DNA of 64,000 nt from Hirudinaria manillensis (taxonomy: Eukaryota > Annelida > Clitellata > Hirudinida > Hirudinidae), in assembly GCA_034509925.1 (NCBI GenBank), contig CM067529.1:4427001-4491000 (forward strand), given 5' to 3'. Position numbers and translations under genes: made by a program. Numbering within the stretch: the first letter of the stretch is position 1; every line of letters begins with the position of its first letter. Positions 27,606-43,450 of this stretch are shown here, one piece after another. The notes under the pieces were generated by a model. It searched no databases, was not told where the DNA came from, and saw only the letters and a list, made by a program, of their open reading frames with translations.

Positions 27606-28069
27606 TGTACACAGTTTTAAAGCTTGTTATTTTTGTTACAATTTTGAAAAAAAAGAATGATGAGTTCTCAGTACTTGGATTGTTATATCAATTTAACTTG
27701 ATTACAAGTAGTAACAAGATGGGGAGATGATAGTCTCATTGGTTGGCCAATTGCTTCCTAAAAACCAACTCGCAGCTGCTTTGGCACTTATTTGTTTCAA
27801 ACTAGTGTTCGGGATCTATGTCGAAAAGACAAAATCCACTCTTAATCTTGCTATGGTTATAATTTTATTGCCTCCGTTTCCTTCTGATAAACCTCATAAA
27901 CATTTTTCGTATTCTCGGTAGTGGGTACACAAAAATTATTTATAAATTGCTGGAATTTATGATACTTTAAATTTAATTAGAAATAGGATCCTAATTAATT
28001 ACATTAAATCTTAGTCTGTCTAATATAATATATTATATTTAAATTTATTGCATATTATTATATATTGCG
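27606..28069. other. Intergenic between TAF5 and the PARP gene
   Basis: 464 bp. A 64-codon frame at 27727-27921 encodes a hydrophobic stretch (LAAALALICFKLVFGIYV) but has no known relative; it overlaps the CCAAT-like motifs CTCATTGG and GGCCAATT at about 27733-27752, so promoter sequence is the simpler reading. Confidence 0.4.
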
Positions 28070-30980
28070 ATGAATGGCGCCAGAAAGAGTGGAAATACCT
28101 GAAAGCAATGGCTTCGAGGATGCGGAGTCCGTTCTATTTAATCGATTTGATTATTTTAGTTTTATTTCTTTCAGTTATATGAATCAGTTATTAAATTAAA
28201 TGATATAACTTCACCTTTTGTCTGATCTAATGTTTTAACTGTAGAAATAAGCTCATTGTTATGAATTTGATTTTCAAGCTAGAAGTTCTGCCAGTAAGGA
28301 CGGTGGTACAGTTTCAAAGAAGGGTTAGTGTTATTATAGAAGAAATTTATATTGTTTGAAATATCCATACAAAATACTCTTAGCTAAATGTGACGAGTCT
28401 GTGGAGAAAATCATCAAGTTAGAAATCACGAAAGTTCCTGCAGGTACCTCCATTTTATTGTTGAAATCAACCACTTAATGATGGAAGATTAATTTGTTCG
28501 TTTTCAATTGGCAACTTATTTTATAATTAAACAAAGCTGAAAAAGTTCCAGTAGATCCAGAATGCCTCAAACTAGTTTCCAATGCTCAGGTTTATTGCTC
28601 CAATGGGGACACTTATAGTATCACTCTGTCTCAGGTTCTACTAATTGTTCTTTTATCTAAAACACTTGATTTATTTTACAATTTTATTTCCTAAAGACAA
28701 ATATAAATAGAAACAACAACAAATTCTACATGATTCAACTGGTGGAAGATAATTCTGGAAATTATAATGTGTGGACTCGATGGGGACGTATAGGGATGGT
28801 TGGGCAACATAAACTTGCCTGCTTTAATTCAGATTTGGAAGGTGCAATGAAAGAGTTTTGTAATAAGTAAGTTTCACATATATCTTAATAAATTTTAAGC
28901 AGAGATTCTTTTATTGATGTTTCTATGAATAGGTTTACATCAAAGACAAAGAATGACTGGAATGATAGGAAGCATTTTGTCAAAGTGGAAGGGAAGTATG
29001 GCATTGTGGAAGTTAGTCATGAAGAGGTATGAGCCATGTCTTGTTCTAATATTTTTTTCATAATTCTGATCATTTTTCTTGGTTCCATTATGAAGCAAAA
29101 AAAGCCTCAGAAGTTTCAACAAGACATAAAACCTTTGACTTCAAATCTGCCTGAAAAGATTCAGGTTTTTATTTTCTATAATGCTATGAAATGATTCTGT
29201 AATGTTTTAAGAATTGCCATGAAATCATACGCATTTTTTTTTATCAGAATCTAATAAAAATGATAAGCAATGTTCAAGAAATGGAAGACATGGTCAACGG
29301 TATGAAGTATGACTTGTCTAGGACACCTTTGGGTATGTTGTTTTAGTTGGGTTCTTTTAAGAATTAATTTGCAATTTTAATTATTATTATTATTATTAAT
29401 TTATACGAGGCATTTGTTTGAACAGGTGAATTGACAAAGAAGCAGATAAAGAATGGATTTATGACCCTTAAAAAAATTAGTGGTTTAATAAATTCCAACA
29501 AGTATGATGAATTAACTCAAGCCTGTGATAAATACTATACTCAGATACCTCATAACTTTGGGCATGTGTTTTGTTGTTGCCATGATTGATGTTTGGATTT
29601 TCACTTGAATTCACTTTTAAAACCAGGATGAGAAAACCTCCTCTCATACAGACACTTTGTGATTTACAAAGAGAAATTGTTCTTTTAGAGGTTAAATTTT
29701 GTTTATTTAGACAAGGGGCCCTTAATGGCTTACCAAATTTATCATTATGTCTAGACTTCCATATCATTATCAGAGTGATTTATTGTTTGAATCGATATGT
29801 CTTAGTTAAGCCACATTATGTTAAGTTTTCAAAATTTGGAACTAAACTTCAAAGTTAATCCTTTGTTAACTACAGACATTGGGTGAGATTGAGCTGGCAT
29901 TTAGGTTTCTTCAAGGATCAGATGTCAAGAATGTTCATCCAGTTGATGCTAAATACAATTCCTTGAAGTGTAACCTCCAATCAATTGATAGAGACGATGC
30001 CAATTTTAAGGTTTATTTTTTGCTTTTACATGCTGACAGTTAATGTAAACAGATTTAATCGACAGATGATAGAGAATTACCTACAAGTCACGCACGGGCA
30101 GACTCACAATAGCTACAAGATGAACGTTGTGGAGATCTTTTCCATCGAGCGACACGGAGAGAAGGAAAAATTTCAGGACACTGGAAATAAGTAAGTCGAG
30201 GTCTCATATTTCTCTGAATTTGGATTGCACGAAGTAATGTTTGTTTGACAGGATGCTTTTGTGGCACGGCACTCGTTTGACAAACATGATTGGAATCCTC
30301 AGTCAGGGTTTGAGGATTGCACCACCTGAGGCACCTGTGACAGGATACATGGTAAATTTTTGAGTATTACATTTCATATCACATTGATTTTTTTTTTATT
30401 ACAGATAGCCTCAATTATTTTAAGATAAAGATTTGTGGTTACCATTATGTAATTCTGTACATTAATTTTTTTTTCTCCAGTTTGGGAAAGGGGTTTATTT
30501 TGCTGATATATCAAGCAAAAGTGCCAACTATTGTTATACAACAAAGAAGAAAAATGTAGGATTTCTCATTTTGTGCCAAGTAAGTCTTGGAAATCAGAAA
30601 GAATTGCTGGCAGCAGATGAGAAGGCTGACAAACTTCCAAAAGACATGCATAGTGTTAAAGGTATAGGAAAGGTTTGGCCAAATCCAGAAAAGAATGTTG
30701 TTTGGTCAGTTTCTTTATGCAGGAATTGTTAATAAGATTTTGTAAAGTTTTAATAATTCTTTATTTGGTATGTAATCTATTTTAACAAATGCATCTTTTC
30801 CATCATTTGAATCTATATTTTTTTAGGGAGGATGGCACTATTGTGCCAGCTGGAGAGCCCATTGAAGAACAGAGTTCTGGAATGCATGCAAAGGTCCTTA
30901 ATTATAATGAGTACATTGTTTACAATCCTGATCAAATCAGGATGAGGTTTTTAGTGCAAGTTGAATTCAAATACAAGTGA
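28070..30980 (+). CDS. PARP2: PARP2-type poly(ADP-ribose) polymerase
   Basis: It attaches ADP-ribose chains to proteins at DNA breaks. A short basic N-terminus is followed by a WGR domain ([27 protein letters not shown]), the alpha-helical regulatory domain ([32 protein letters not shown]) and the catalytic domain: MLLWHGTR (catalytic His), [20 protein letters not shown] (Tyr), and [20 protein letters not shown] (Glu). The H-Y-E triad is intact, so polymer formation is expected. It ends EFKYK, close to the family end. Family assignment to PARP2 instead of PARP1 or PARP3 rests on the short N-terminus and the [15 protein letters not shown] region. The first exon is uncertain; ATG at 28070 is the likeliest start but its donor (AGTGGAAA context) is weak. 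The intron 29562-29626 needs a GC donor. Confidence 0.92.
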
Positions 30981-31859
30981 TGTTGTTGCTTCTCACCACA
31001 ATTGTTTTCAATTTTTTAACTTGACCACACGATATTTTCGTATTACTTGAAATGTTGAAATTGGTTTTTTTGCGCTACTCGATCTCTAGCACGCAGGACT
31101 AGTGTCAGAATTGGCTAATGCGTGGTTAGTGTTGCAAATTAGTTTAGGACGCTAGTTTAGGAGTCATCGGTGGTAGTGGTGCGGGGATGAGATGAGTCTT
31201 CAGATCATCGGTAATGTATACAGTATGGAATTGGGTTGACATGCTTGATTGCCGCTTTTTATTTCCGGGTGTTAGGTCACTGGTGTTGGCGCCTATGTTT
31301 TCTTATTTATTATAGTCAGCGTATCAAATACTTGGGAATAATCATCGCCATGTAAGCACGTGAAAGCCGTTCTATCGGAACGCTTCGCAACACAGAAAAT
31401 TGTGATTTTGATACAAATCTTTGTCTTACAATTGTACTAAAATAAAGCTATAAAATTAAATGATTTCTTGTTTTATTTATTGTGATTTATTATATGTTTT
31501 TGATTTATGCGCGGGAAATGTTTGTTTTGGTGCTTCGGAGAGGGTTGTTATTGTAGAATTACGGTGACAGAATTTTCGGATTAATACAAGCGTCAGTGGC
31601 CAAACGACTTCAAGGTCTACTTTAATTTTGTACCAAAATTGGAAAGGGTTAAATCTATTGCAAAATTGTGGAGCGATGAAAAATACCTATATAAGCATTA
31701 GCTCAGTTTCTCAGCATTATGTGGTAATAACCCTCATGGAGGTCGAGTATATGACTATTAATACTTGCTGAAAGAGCGTATATGTCCATAATTTATTATG
31801 AAGGAAGATTATTCACATAAACCTGTCTTTATTTGTTAATCATTGTTATTTGATTAGAA
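30981..31859. other. Intergenic, MCM4 promoter region
   Basis: No supported exon. It carries the 3' end of the PARP gene (AATAAA-type signals around 31440) and the MCM4 promoter, including an E2F-like site. Confidence 0.5.
31509..31518 (+). promoter_or_regulatory. E2F-like site upstream of MCM4
   Basis: GCGCGGGAAA matches the E2F/DP consensus, about 340 bp before the MCM4 start codon. MCM genes are classical E2F targets at the G1/S transition in animals. Such a GC-rich 10-mer stands out in this AT-rich region. Binding is inference. Confidence 0.45.
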
Positions 31860-36218
<4,359 letters not shown>

Positions 36219-36236
36219 AGATTGACACTGTTGTTA

Positions 36237-36245
36237 TTTAATAAA
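36237..36245. terminator. Overlapping poly(A) signals of MCM4 and NFS1
   Basis: TTTAATAAA contains AATAAA on the plus strand (36240-36245), placed for MCM4, and ATTAAA on the minus strand (36242-36237), placed for NFS1. The stop codons are at 36218 and 36378. The assignment to NFS1 is inference. Confidence 0.55.
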
Positions 36246-36377
36246 GCAAGCTCTAATAGTTGACATTTAAAAAGTGGTTGATGTGTTGGGACCTACATTT
36301 CAAATGTGAGGTTGCCCAACCTGTCTTTTTTGGAAGCAAAACAATCATGCTGACAACATAGCAATCTTGGTAGCAAT

Positions 36378-38987
36378 TTAATGATGATCCCATTTGATGG
36401 TTTTTGGGTCAATGCCTTCTTGAATCATTTCCCAGAGGGGACTGCAAGATAACGAAGAAATTGTCTGAGTGCACGAGAATAATTTGGGTTTTGATAGCAT
36501 TATTGTTTTAAGTACCTCATTTCCCTGAGCTTTATGACATTTCGAACGACCAGGTCTGCAGTAAAATCGACTTCTTCTATGGTGGTGAACCGCCCAATAC
36601 CGAACCTGAAATTGTTTGGCAATGATTAAAACAACCCTTTGGTTTGTGTTAGATATGGGTTTAACCTGATGGAAGAGTGTGCTAAGTCTTCGTCAGCACC
36701 GATGGCCTTCAACACGTACGATGGCTCCAAGGAGGTAGATGTGCATGCACTGGATAGAAAAATGAAGTTAAAAATGAGAAATGCATTGGACAACACCCGT
36801 TGTCACATTTGACAAAACTCTACCTTCCCGACGAGAGTGCGACATCTTTCATTGACATCAGCATGCTCTCTCCCTCTACACAGGCAAAACTCAGGTTGAT
36901 GCATCCTAAATTATTTAACCTTGGTCATCAAATGTGAAATGCTTATAATAACCTCATAAGCTGCTTCAAGAGCCTAAACATTTCTAAAAATAGAGTCAAT
37001 GGCAAGGAAGTTTGAGATCAAAACAAATATCAATAAGTTGATACCTGGATAAGTTTCAACTGCGTCACCATTGCGTATCACAAAATCGAGATTAGAAGTG
37101 ATTTTATTGAGCAATCTTTGAGAGAGAAAGTTGATCCACTTGTGGTCATACTGTAAGACACAACAAAATTATGTAGCATGCGACGCAGAGACGACAAGGT
37201 CATTTTTACCTCCATCTCCTGGCCAGCCAATTGGCATGCAGCACCCAATCCTATTGCCAAAGGTGTGGGCACGGTGCCACTTCTGATTCCTCTCTCTTGA
37301 CCTCCTCCACTGAATATGGGGACAACTTTTACCCTGGGCCTCTTTCCAAGATACAAGGCCCCAACCCCTTAAATAACATGAAATGGTTTGTTTATCTCTA
37401 AGAAACCAATGGGTATTTTCAGCCTTACCTTTTGGTCCATAAATTTTGTGACCACTGATAGACATCAGATCGATCTTGAGGTCTTTGACATCTATGGGTA
37501 TCTTTCCGATTGCTTGTGCTGCGTCGGTGTGGAAGAACACTCCTCTAGATCTGCAAAGCTCACCTATTAAATAAAAATTAGATAATCAATCTTTAGTCAG
37601 TTAAATTATTCACAATAAATGGAAAACCTATTTCTTTAAGTGGCTGTTTAACTCCAATTTCATTGTTTACTGCCATTATGCTAACTAGACATGTTTCAGG
37701 AGTGAGAGCATCTTCCAAAACCTGGAGGAAATGATTACTTATTAACTATTTAATATTACTGAAGAGGTTGGCTTGACAAGCAATGTGGTAGAATTTGAAA
37801 ATCATTCCAGCAAATCCATCTTGTTTCAAAACATGGAGATCAAAATAACTTTGATGTATATCATATTGTATCATAGTGCAGAAGGTTGCATAAGCTTAAT
37901 CACTTATTATCAGTGCTCATGTGGATAGCAGAACCATTATCATAGCTGTAATTAATTTAACAAAGGTAACCTTTAAATCTATTTGTCCATTTTTCTTCAC
38001 AGGAATTATTGTCTTTTTGAAACCATTGTTTTCCAAATAATTACATGACTCCAAAACACATTTATGTTCCTAAAAGAACATTTTGAAGTTGAGAATTGTA
38101 AATGGTTAGGTTACTTTAACAAAATAAGCATCCTCTGCTTGTAAGCTCAGAACTTACAATTGCACTTGTGATCACATGATTGTGCATGCTGCGATAGAAA
38201 TTTGCAACACCCTTGATGGCTATATTATTTGATTCTGTGGCTCCACTTGTAAATATGATTTCAGATGGATCTGCATTTATTAAATCTGCAACTTGCTAAA
38301 ATAATGTAAAATTATTATATTAAATATTCTGATTTTGATATAATACCATTTTAATTTCATAAAATACTAGCCTTCCTAGCTTTTTCAACTGCTTCTTCAC
38401 TATCCCAACCATATTTATGAGTTCTTGAGTGAGGATTGCCAAAGCATGGATTGTATTTATTCATCACATCAACAACTCTTGGATCCTAAACACAATCTCT
38501 TTGATCAGAGGAGCCTAGTTAAGAATTAGCTAATAAAACAAACCATAGGAGTTGATGCTTGGGCATCCAAATAAATTGGTTGCAATACATCTTGATCTGA
38601 AATAAAAAGAATCACAAACTCAAGCATTGGTCATAGTTTTGGGCTAATGAGCTCTATCAAGAATTAACCATAGCTTTAGGCTAATAGACCCTATTAAGCA
38701 TTAACCATGGCTCTAGACAAACAGGCTATAGTATGCAAGAAATCCTTAATAACGCCTTCTCACCAATCTTACATTAAAAATATCCAGCCTTGAAGGAAAA
38801 TTAAACAGGCTCTGAGCTTACCATTTGACCCGCTGGAGCACGAACGCGAAGATTTCGAGATTCTTCTATTCACCAGTACAGATGGTGCTGCGAAATGAAA
38901 AATATTCTTTCTTCCGATATTTTGCGACTCAATTCTAAGTAAACCTAAATAAAGTTGAGGCGCATTGCGAAAAAAATGTGCCAACAT
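36378..38987 (-). CDS. NFS1: Mitochondrial cysteine desulfurase
   Basis: NFS1 takes sulfur from cysteine, using pyridoxal phosphate, for iron-sulfur cluster assembly with ISCU, ISD11 and frataxin. The start [20 protein letters not shown] is a basic, acid-free mitochondrial targeting sequence. Conserved blocks include [33 protein letters not shown] (Lys binding PLP), [40 protein letters not shown] (catalytic Cys loop) and [10 protein letters not shown]. It ends [12 protein letters not shown], very close to the human end. All key residues are present and the gene is complete. Introns are short except the first, which contains a 37-bp tandem duplication. Head to head with the EEP-like gene, tail to tail with MCM4. 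Confidence 0.97.
38632..38740. repeat. 37-bp tandem repeat in NFS1 intron
   Basis: Two full copies (38632-38668 and 38669-38705), both ending in AATTAAC or CATTAAC and sharing CTAAT and CTAT blocks, followed by a more decayed third copy to about 38740. Confidence 0.7.
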
Positions 38988-40304
38988 GATATATCGGCAG
39001 CCCTATGAGTATTAGCGGTCAAAAAACACACAAAGTAAACAAACACACATAAACATTAATGTTCGTAGTATTGTGACAGAAAGGCACAATTTCAAGAATA
39101 AAATTATACAAAAAAATAAGTTTTTTTAATTGCTTAAAATAAAATTAACTTGTGTTTTCTAGATTATTTGTAAGATCAATGGTCTTAATTATAAATAATT
39201 TATAATTCCACTTTCTACAATTGACCTAGAATTTCACAAATCAAATAAAACATGGAAACCACATGGTACTTCTCTGATCAAAAATTTCCATATAACGACA
39301 TAAATATGGAATTAAGATAATGAAATCAAAGTACTCTCTACAAGTGACTTTTAACGTAACCCATAAGGATAATATAGCTATTTAGGGAAAGGCTTAATCC
39401 TCATAATTTCACTGGTACGTATCATCACTATAAGGACTAAAACGGACCCAAAACTCGTAAAGAGCACAGAAAAGTAGCTGCATGTCAGTATATGTCCATG
39501 AGAAAGCTGCTCGGGCCTTACGTACTTTGAATCGCACAATGTGCGTGTCGGACAGATAGTCCTCATTTTTCATAAAATAATAAAATGAAAACTGGTTTTG
39601 AGTGAGGTTTTCAACAACAAAAATGATAAATGTGAAACAATCGAGAAACATTTATGGCGAGAATTTAACATTTCTGATGACTCGGTCCTAGGTTTGCCCG
39701 GCCTCATTTACAAAGTAGCGGGACAGGCCAGGCTCTCAAATGTCGATACATTAACCGTGATTTGTGCGGATGAAACTATCAGTTGAAAACTTAAATAGGT
39801 TGAGTTAAATAAAAATACTAGTAAATTAATCGAAGCGATTAAAGCATAATTTGGAAAATTGCAACGAGAGTAAAGTACCAATGCTAAATTAAGCAATATA
39901 GCCGTAAACTTATTTCATAGTTCTTACAAAACCTAGCTTGCCAATAGAGTATCTTTTGTACATCAGGCAAATAGTACCAGGTGAGGTTGAGTCACGCCAT
40001 ATGGGGAAAATGTTGTCAGATAGATCAATAACTATGAAGGTGATTTCATCTAGTAAGCATTCGTGGACATTTTTCAATTCACCAGTGTTGATTGTGCACT
40101 ACGTAGCTGCACGTATGTTTCTAAATCTTTTTCATTATAGCGAGTACTTCCTATATCGTCTGAGAAGTTTGCATTTTATTAATTTAAGAAAAAAATCATA
40201 ATTACATGAAGCGAGGTTATTTTTTGCTTGGGATTTTGATATTTATCATTTATTGGCTTAATAATTCAGATAGTTGATTCTTGCGACCCTGAGAATCGAG
40301 GAAA
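38988..40304. other. Divergent intergenic region with unassigned frames
   Basis: 1.3 kb between NFS1 and the EEP-like gene. Two overlapping frames on opposite strands have rather protein-like composition: 39598-39786 (+), with SDDSVLGLPGLIYKVAGQAR, and 39409-39651 (-), with FKVRKARAAFSWTYTDMQLL. Neither has a clear start or splice context and I recognise neither, so no gene is called. Confidence 0.4.
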
Positions 40305-41753
40305 ATGAGCTCCAAATTTGAAGTTCCTACTCTTCAAGGAGATCTCATTGCCAACTTGGTATCTATGAACCTCAGTGGAAAGTTCAAGGGTCAAGAAATA
40401 AAGGAACTTAGCGAATCTTTTATTGAGTACCTGGTAAATGTCAAGAAAATAAACCTTCTGTTTGGTCAGCAATGCAATTTCAGAATAACTCAAATTCCCA
40501 ACACCTGCGATTTGGTTGGAAATCAACGCGCCCTCATGATTTACAACAAGCGATATTTGCAAGTACGAAAGTCATCAATCTATTTTAACTTTTATTATTT
40601 ATTATTGCAGTCTAATTGTGTAATGCTAAAATTCAGCTAAATAAATTATTATTCAATTCAGGCAAACGATGAGATTCAGTATAGACACTTTTTAAGAGAT
40701 CTCGAAATGAGAGGACGACTGTCAAAGTTCTATCTTCCTGAAACCAACTATTCACTTTGCAAAATGAAGTCCAAAGTGTACGTTCAAAAGTTTAAATCAC
40801 AATTTTGTTTTCTTTACAATTTCTAGTCTTAAGGATATTTCTTTCCATAAGCATTCACGATGTCTCCTTTTTGGCTATGTCTTGGATGACGGATGAAACC
40901 AAAGACGTGTTGCTGTGTTTGAATTTGTTAAGGAAGGTTTTGAGTTTTGCAGCCAACTTATGTGCAATTGAGGAAATGCCGGTAATAATCGGAGGAACTT
41001 TTCGTCTTACATTGGATGAAATTAAACAAGTAAAATTGCCATTGTGAATATATGCTAGAAATGTATCCTTGTTAAATAGTTTATTAACACCATCACTAGG
41101 TTGTCTACAATGAATTTGAAGGATTTCGATGCTACGGTTATAGATCGACCAAAAGTAGGAGACAACTGCGCATGTGCGATGTTTTCATTAGCTGTCCCCC
41201 ATTGCGACTTGACGAAGTGAAGCCAATCGTCTGCACCAGGCTGAATAGCAGAGGGAAAATCCAGGCCCTAACAAAATGGCGTAATCCTGAAGAAGCATTT
41301 TACTGGGACCCTGTTTTTGCCAAAATGAACCTTCGCACGGGGACTTCGGTGATCAGTTCACCAACCTCTCCCAGACCTCTTTCGCCATTTTTGATGGAAA
41401 ACGGAAATCCAAAGGAAGACTTTGTACCAGAGTGCCCTTATTTTGGAGCTGGACAAAACCGGGAAGCTTTCGATTCTCCGGAAAAGACTTTGAAACTCTT
41501 GCTGGCAGAAAGTGAACGGATTAAAGAATTAGTTAACGAGGCCGAAGTTAAGTCGAGGCAAATTTTGGGAACATCACAGCAACAGAATATGGTAAATGGT
41601 GACCACATCGACTCTTCCAAAGCTAACGTCTTGACCTCGCAAGACGGAAGAATGGATCTTGATGAAACAACAAACTTGACCAAAGTACCAAGCTATGTGG
41701 ATCTCTACGACGAAGAATTGATTGAAACCAACAAGTCTTGTTATTTGCAATGA
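40305..41753 (+). CDS. EEP-fold-like protein with altered active-site motifs
   Basis: Four exons (40305-40562, 40662-40777, 40834-41029, 41100-41753) sum to 1224 nt, 407 residues, all in phase. The middle section, VSFLAMSWMTDE to PVIIGGTFRLTLDEI to YNEFEGFRCYGYRSTKSRRQ to MCDVFISCPPLRL to FYWDPVF, has the order and spacing of the endonuclease/exonuclease/phosphatase domain found in uncharacterised invertebrate proteins (SWHGP, GGDFN, DxF, DHDPV). The positions expected to be catalytic differ: GGTFR for GGDFN, SWMTD for SWHGP, YWDP for DHDP. Residues after about 280 are a low-complexity, probably disordered tail with a charged helical stretch (LLAESERIKELVNEAEVKSR). If the match is right, it is probably a pseudo-enzyme. 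The gene is well supported; the family assignment is an inference from pattern only. Confidence 0.65.
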
Positions 41754-42250
41754 AGAGCTCACGAACGTTTGCCAAAGTACAAGACTATTAATATTCGCTA
41801 CGATGCTATATCGTTTTCGCCTAGTTATATCATTTAGAATCTGCTCAGGTTATTTGCAACAACGTTTTCTTTATATTGGTTATCGTAGTTGTCTGTTAAG
41901 CGCGGCTTTTTCAAGGTGGTTTCGAACTGAGAACATACAAATCCTTGGCATAAGAATGTGCTTGATCACAAAATGTGACCGAAGAACTGGTGGAAGACTT
42001 AAAATTTTGTTTCAGTTTGGTTTGATTAAGACTACTCAAAGATATAGTTTAATTTATTTAATTGTAAGACCAAGATTTGTCAACGTACTTAGCATAGGTT
42101 TTTGTTGATCGGCAAGTTAAAAGAAATAACATTGTCATATTTATAGCTTATATTTCAGCGGTTACGATATTGTAGAGACGGTTCGAAAACTAGAATAAAT
42201 TCCTAATGTTATATAATCCTGTTATATAAATCGATTGTTTGTTTACGAAA
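41754..42250. other. Intergenic between EEP-like gene and MGME1
   Basis: 497 bp with no supported exon. A frame at 41722-42108 overlaps the end of the upstream gene in another frame and has no recognisable similarity. Confidence 0.5.
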
Positions 42251-43450
42251 ATGAGCGATATCATGAAGTTGCCCGGCAGTGTGTTGTTGTTCGTTAGAAA
42301 GTTATCCTCTAAAGGAAGAAAATATACTTTAGCTGAAATATTGGAGTTGAAGCGATTTAATAAAGAGACCGAGGCGTTATTCGGACCCATACTTTCTAAA
42401 CAAGAAGTAAATGAAGATCTTAAACATTCAGAAGCCAGAAGAATTGATACTCCCGCCGATATTCTACCATCCAAAAATGATCGCGATAGTTCTTTCGACG
42501 AAGAACATGAAAATAATTTTCCATGTAGCACCAGAAAATTAGTGAACAACAATGGGCACAATCTCAGCAATGACCGTATTGGCAATGATAAATTCATCTC
42601 AAAACAGAATTCGTACAAAGATCCAGCTATACTTAAAAGGCAAGAGCTACTTCCAGACCCTGAAAGACTGGCATTAAATCATGTACTGAATACACCTTTG
42701 TTCACCAACTTTGCTGATAATCAAAATGCTTCTCACGTTTGGAGCGGTACGCCCATGTCAAGCGTTTCACGAATATTGAGAGAATCGATGTCAGAAGAAA
42801 GTCTGATGTTCCTAGCAAAATGGGAAAAGAAAATGATAGAAAAATTGGGCAAGGATGGCTTTGAAAACTACAAGGCCACAATATTCCAAAATGGCAAGAC
42901 ACTTCATTCCTGCATAGAACAGTTTTTATGGAAAAAGCAGCCCACAGTGTCATCAGAAGTCGAGGGTTATTGGAACAGTCTCCAGCCAGTGCTAAAAGAC
43001 ATAGACAACGTGGTTGCAATTGAGGAGGCAGTCATAAACGACGGTTTGAACTACAAAGGAATCCTCGATTGTGTTGCAACTTACCAAGGAAGACCGTGTC
43101 TGATAGATTGGAAGACCTCTCAGAAACCCAAATCTTCAATCGATAAGACTTATGATCAGCCTCTCCAGCTAGTTGCATACTTGTCTGCCTTCAACAAATC
43201 ATTGGCTCAAGGCCACTTCGATCACAAGGATTCTGTCAGCCAAGAGTTGCTAAGAGACTTTGGCATTCATAAAGGAGGCAAATCTCTTGAAAACTGCTTG
43301 CTGGTGATTTGTTATGAGAATGGTTCAAATGCAGACGTCCATTTGATGAACAAAAGGACTTGCATGAAGTATTGGTCACAATGGATCCAGAGAATGCATA
43401 AATATTGGTTTGATTTGTTCATGTCTAAATATACCCAATTGAATTCCTAG
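42251..43450 (+). CDS. MGME1: Mitochondrial genome maintenance exonuclease 1, intronless
   Basis: MGME1 is a RecB-like single-strand DNA exonuclease that removes 5' flaps during mitochondrial DNA replication. One uninterrupted exon of 1200 nt encodes 399 residues. The PD-(D/E)XK core is visible as NYKGILDCVATYQGRPCLID followed by WKTSQKPK, then YDQPLQLVAYLSAFN, all matching the human protein with catalytic Asp and Lys intact. Before it come SVSRILRESMSEESLMFLAK and GKDGFENYKATIF. The N-terminus (MSDIMKLPGSVLLFVRKLSS) could be a targeting sequence, perhaps from the second Met. The first ATG at 42251 was chosen; the frame is open 12 nt further upstream without an ATG. Family members elsewhere usually have introns, so the single exon is notable. 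Confidence 0.92.
   Translation: MSDIMKLPGSVLLFVRKLSSKGRKYTLAEILELKRFNKETEALFGPILSKQEVNEDLKHSEARRIDTPADILPSKNDRDSSFDEEHENNFPCSTRKLVNNNGHNLSNDRIGNDKFISKQNSYKDPAILKRQELLPDPERLALNHVLNTPLFTNFADNQNASHVWSGTPMSSVSRILRESMSEESLMFLAKWEKKMIEKLGKDGFENYKATIFQNGKTLHSCIEQFLWKKQPTVSSEVEGYWNSLQPVLKDIDNVVAIEEAVINDGLNYKGILDCVATYQGRPCLIDWKTSQKPKSSIDKTYDQPLQLVAYLSAFNKSLAQGHFDHKDSVSQELLRDFGIHKGGKSLENCLLVICYENGSNADVHLMNKRTCMKYWSQWIQRMHKYWFDLFMSKYTQLNS

Noticed and set aside
27727-27921. 64-codon hydrophobic frame between TAF5 and PARP2
   Set aside because: Could be a small membrane protein, but it overlaps CCAAT-like promoter motifs and has no known relative.
37169-37540. 123-codon minus-strand frame in NFS1
   Set aside because: It reads through an intron: its first part is a true NFS1 exon but the remainder is the next exon in the wrong frame.
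41722-42108. 128-codon plus-strand frame after the EEP-like gene
   Set aside because: It overlaps the end of the real frame, lacks a supported start and has low-quality composition.
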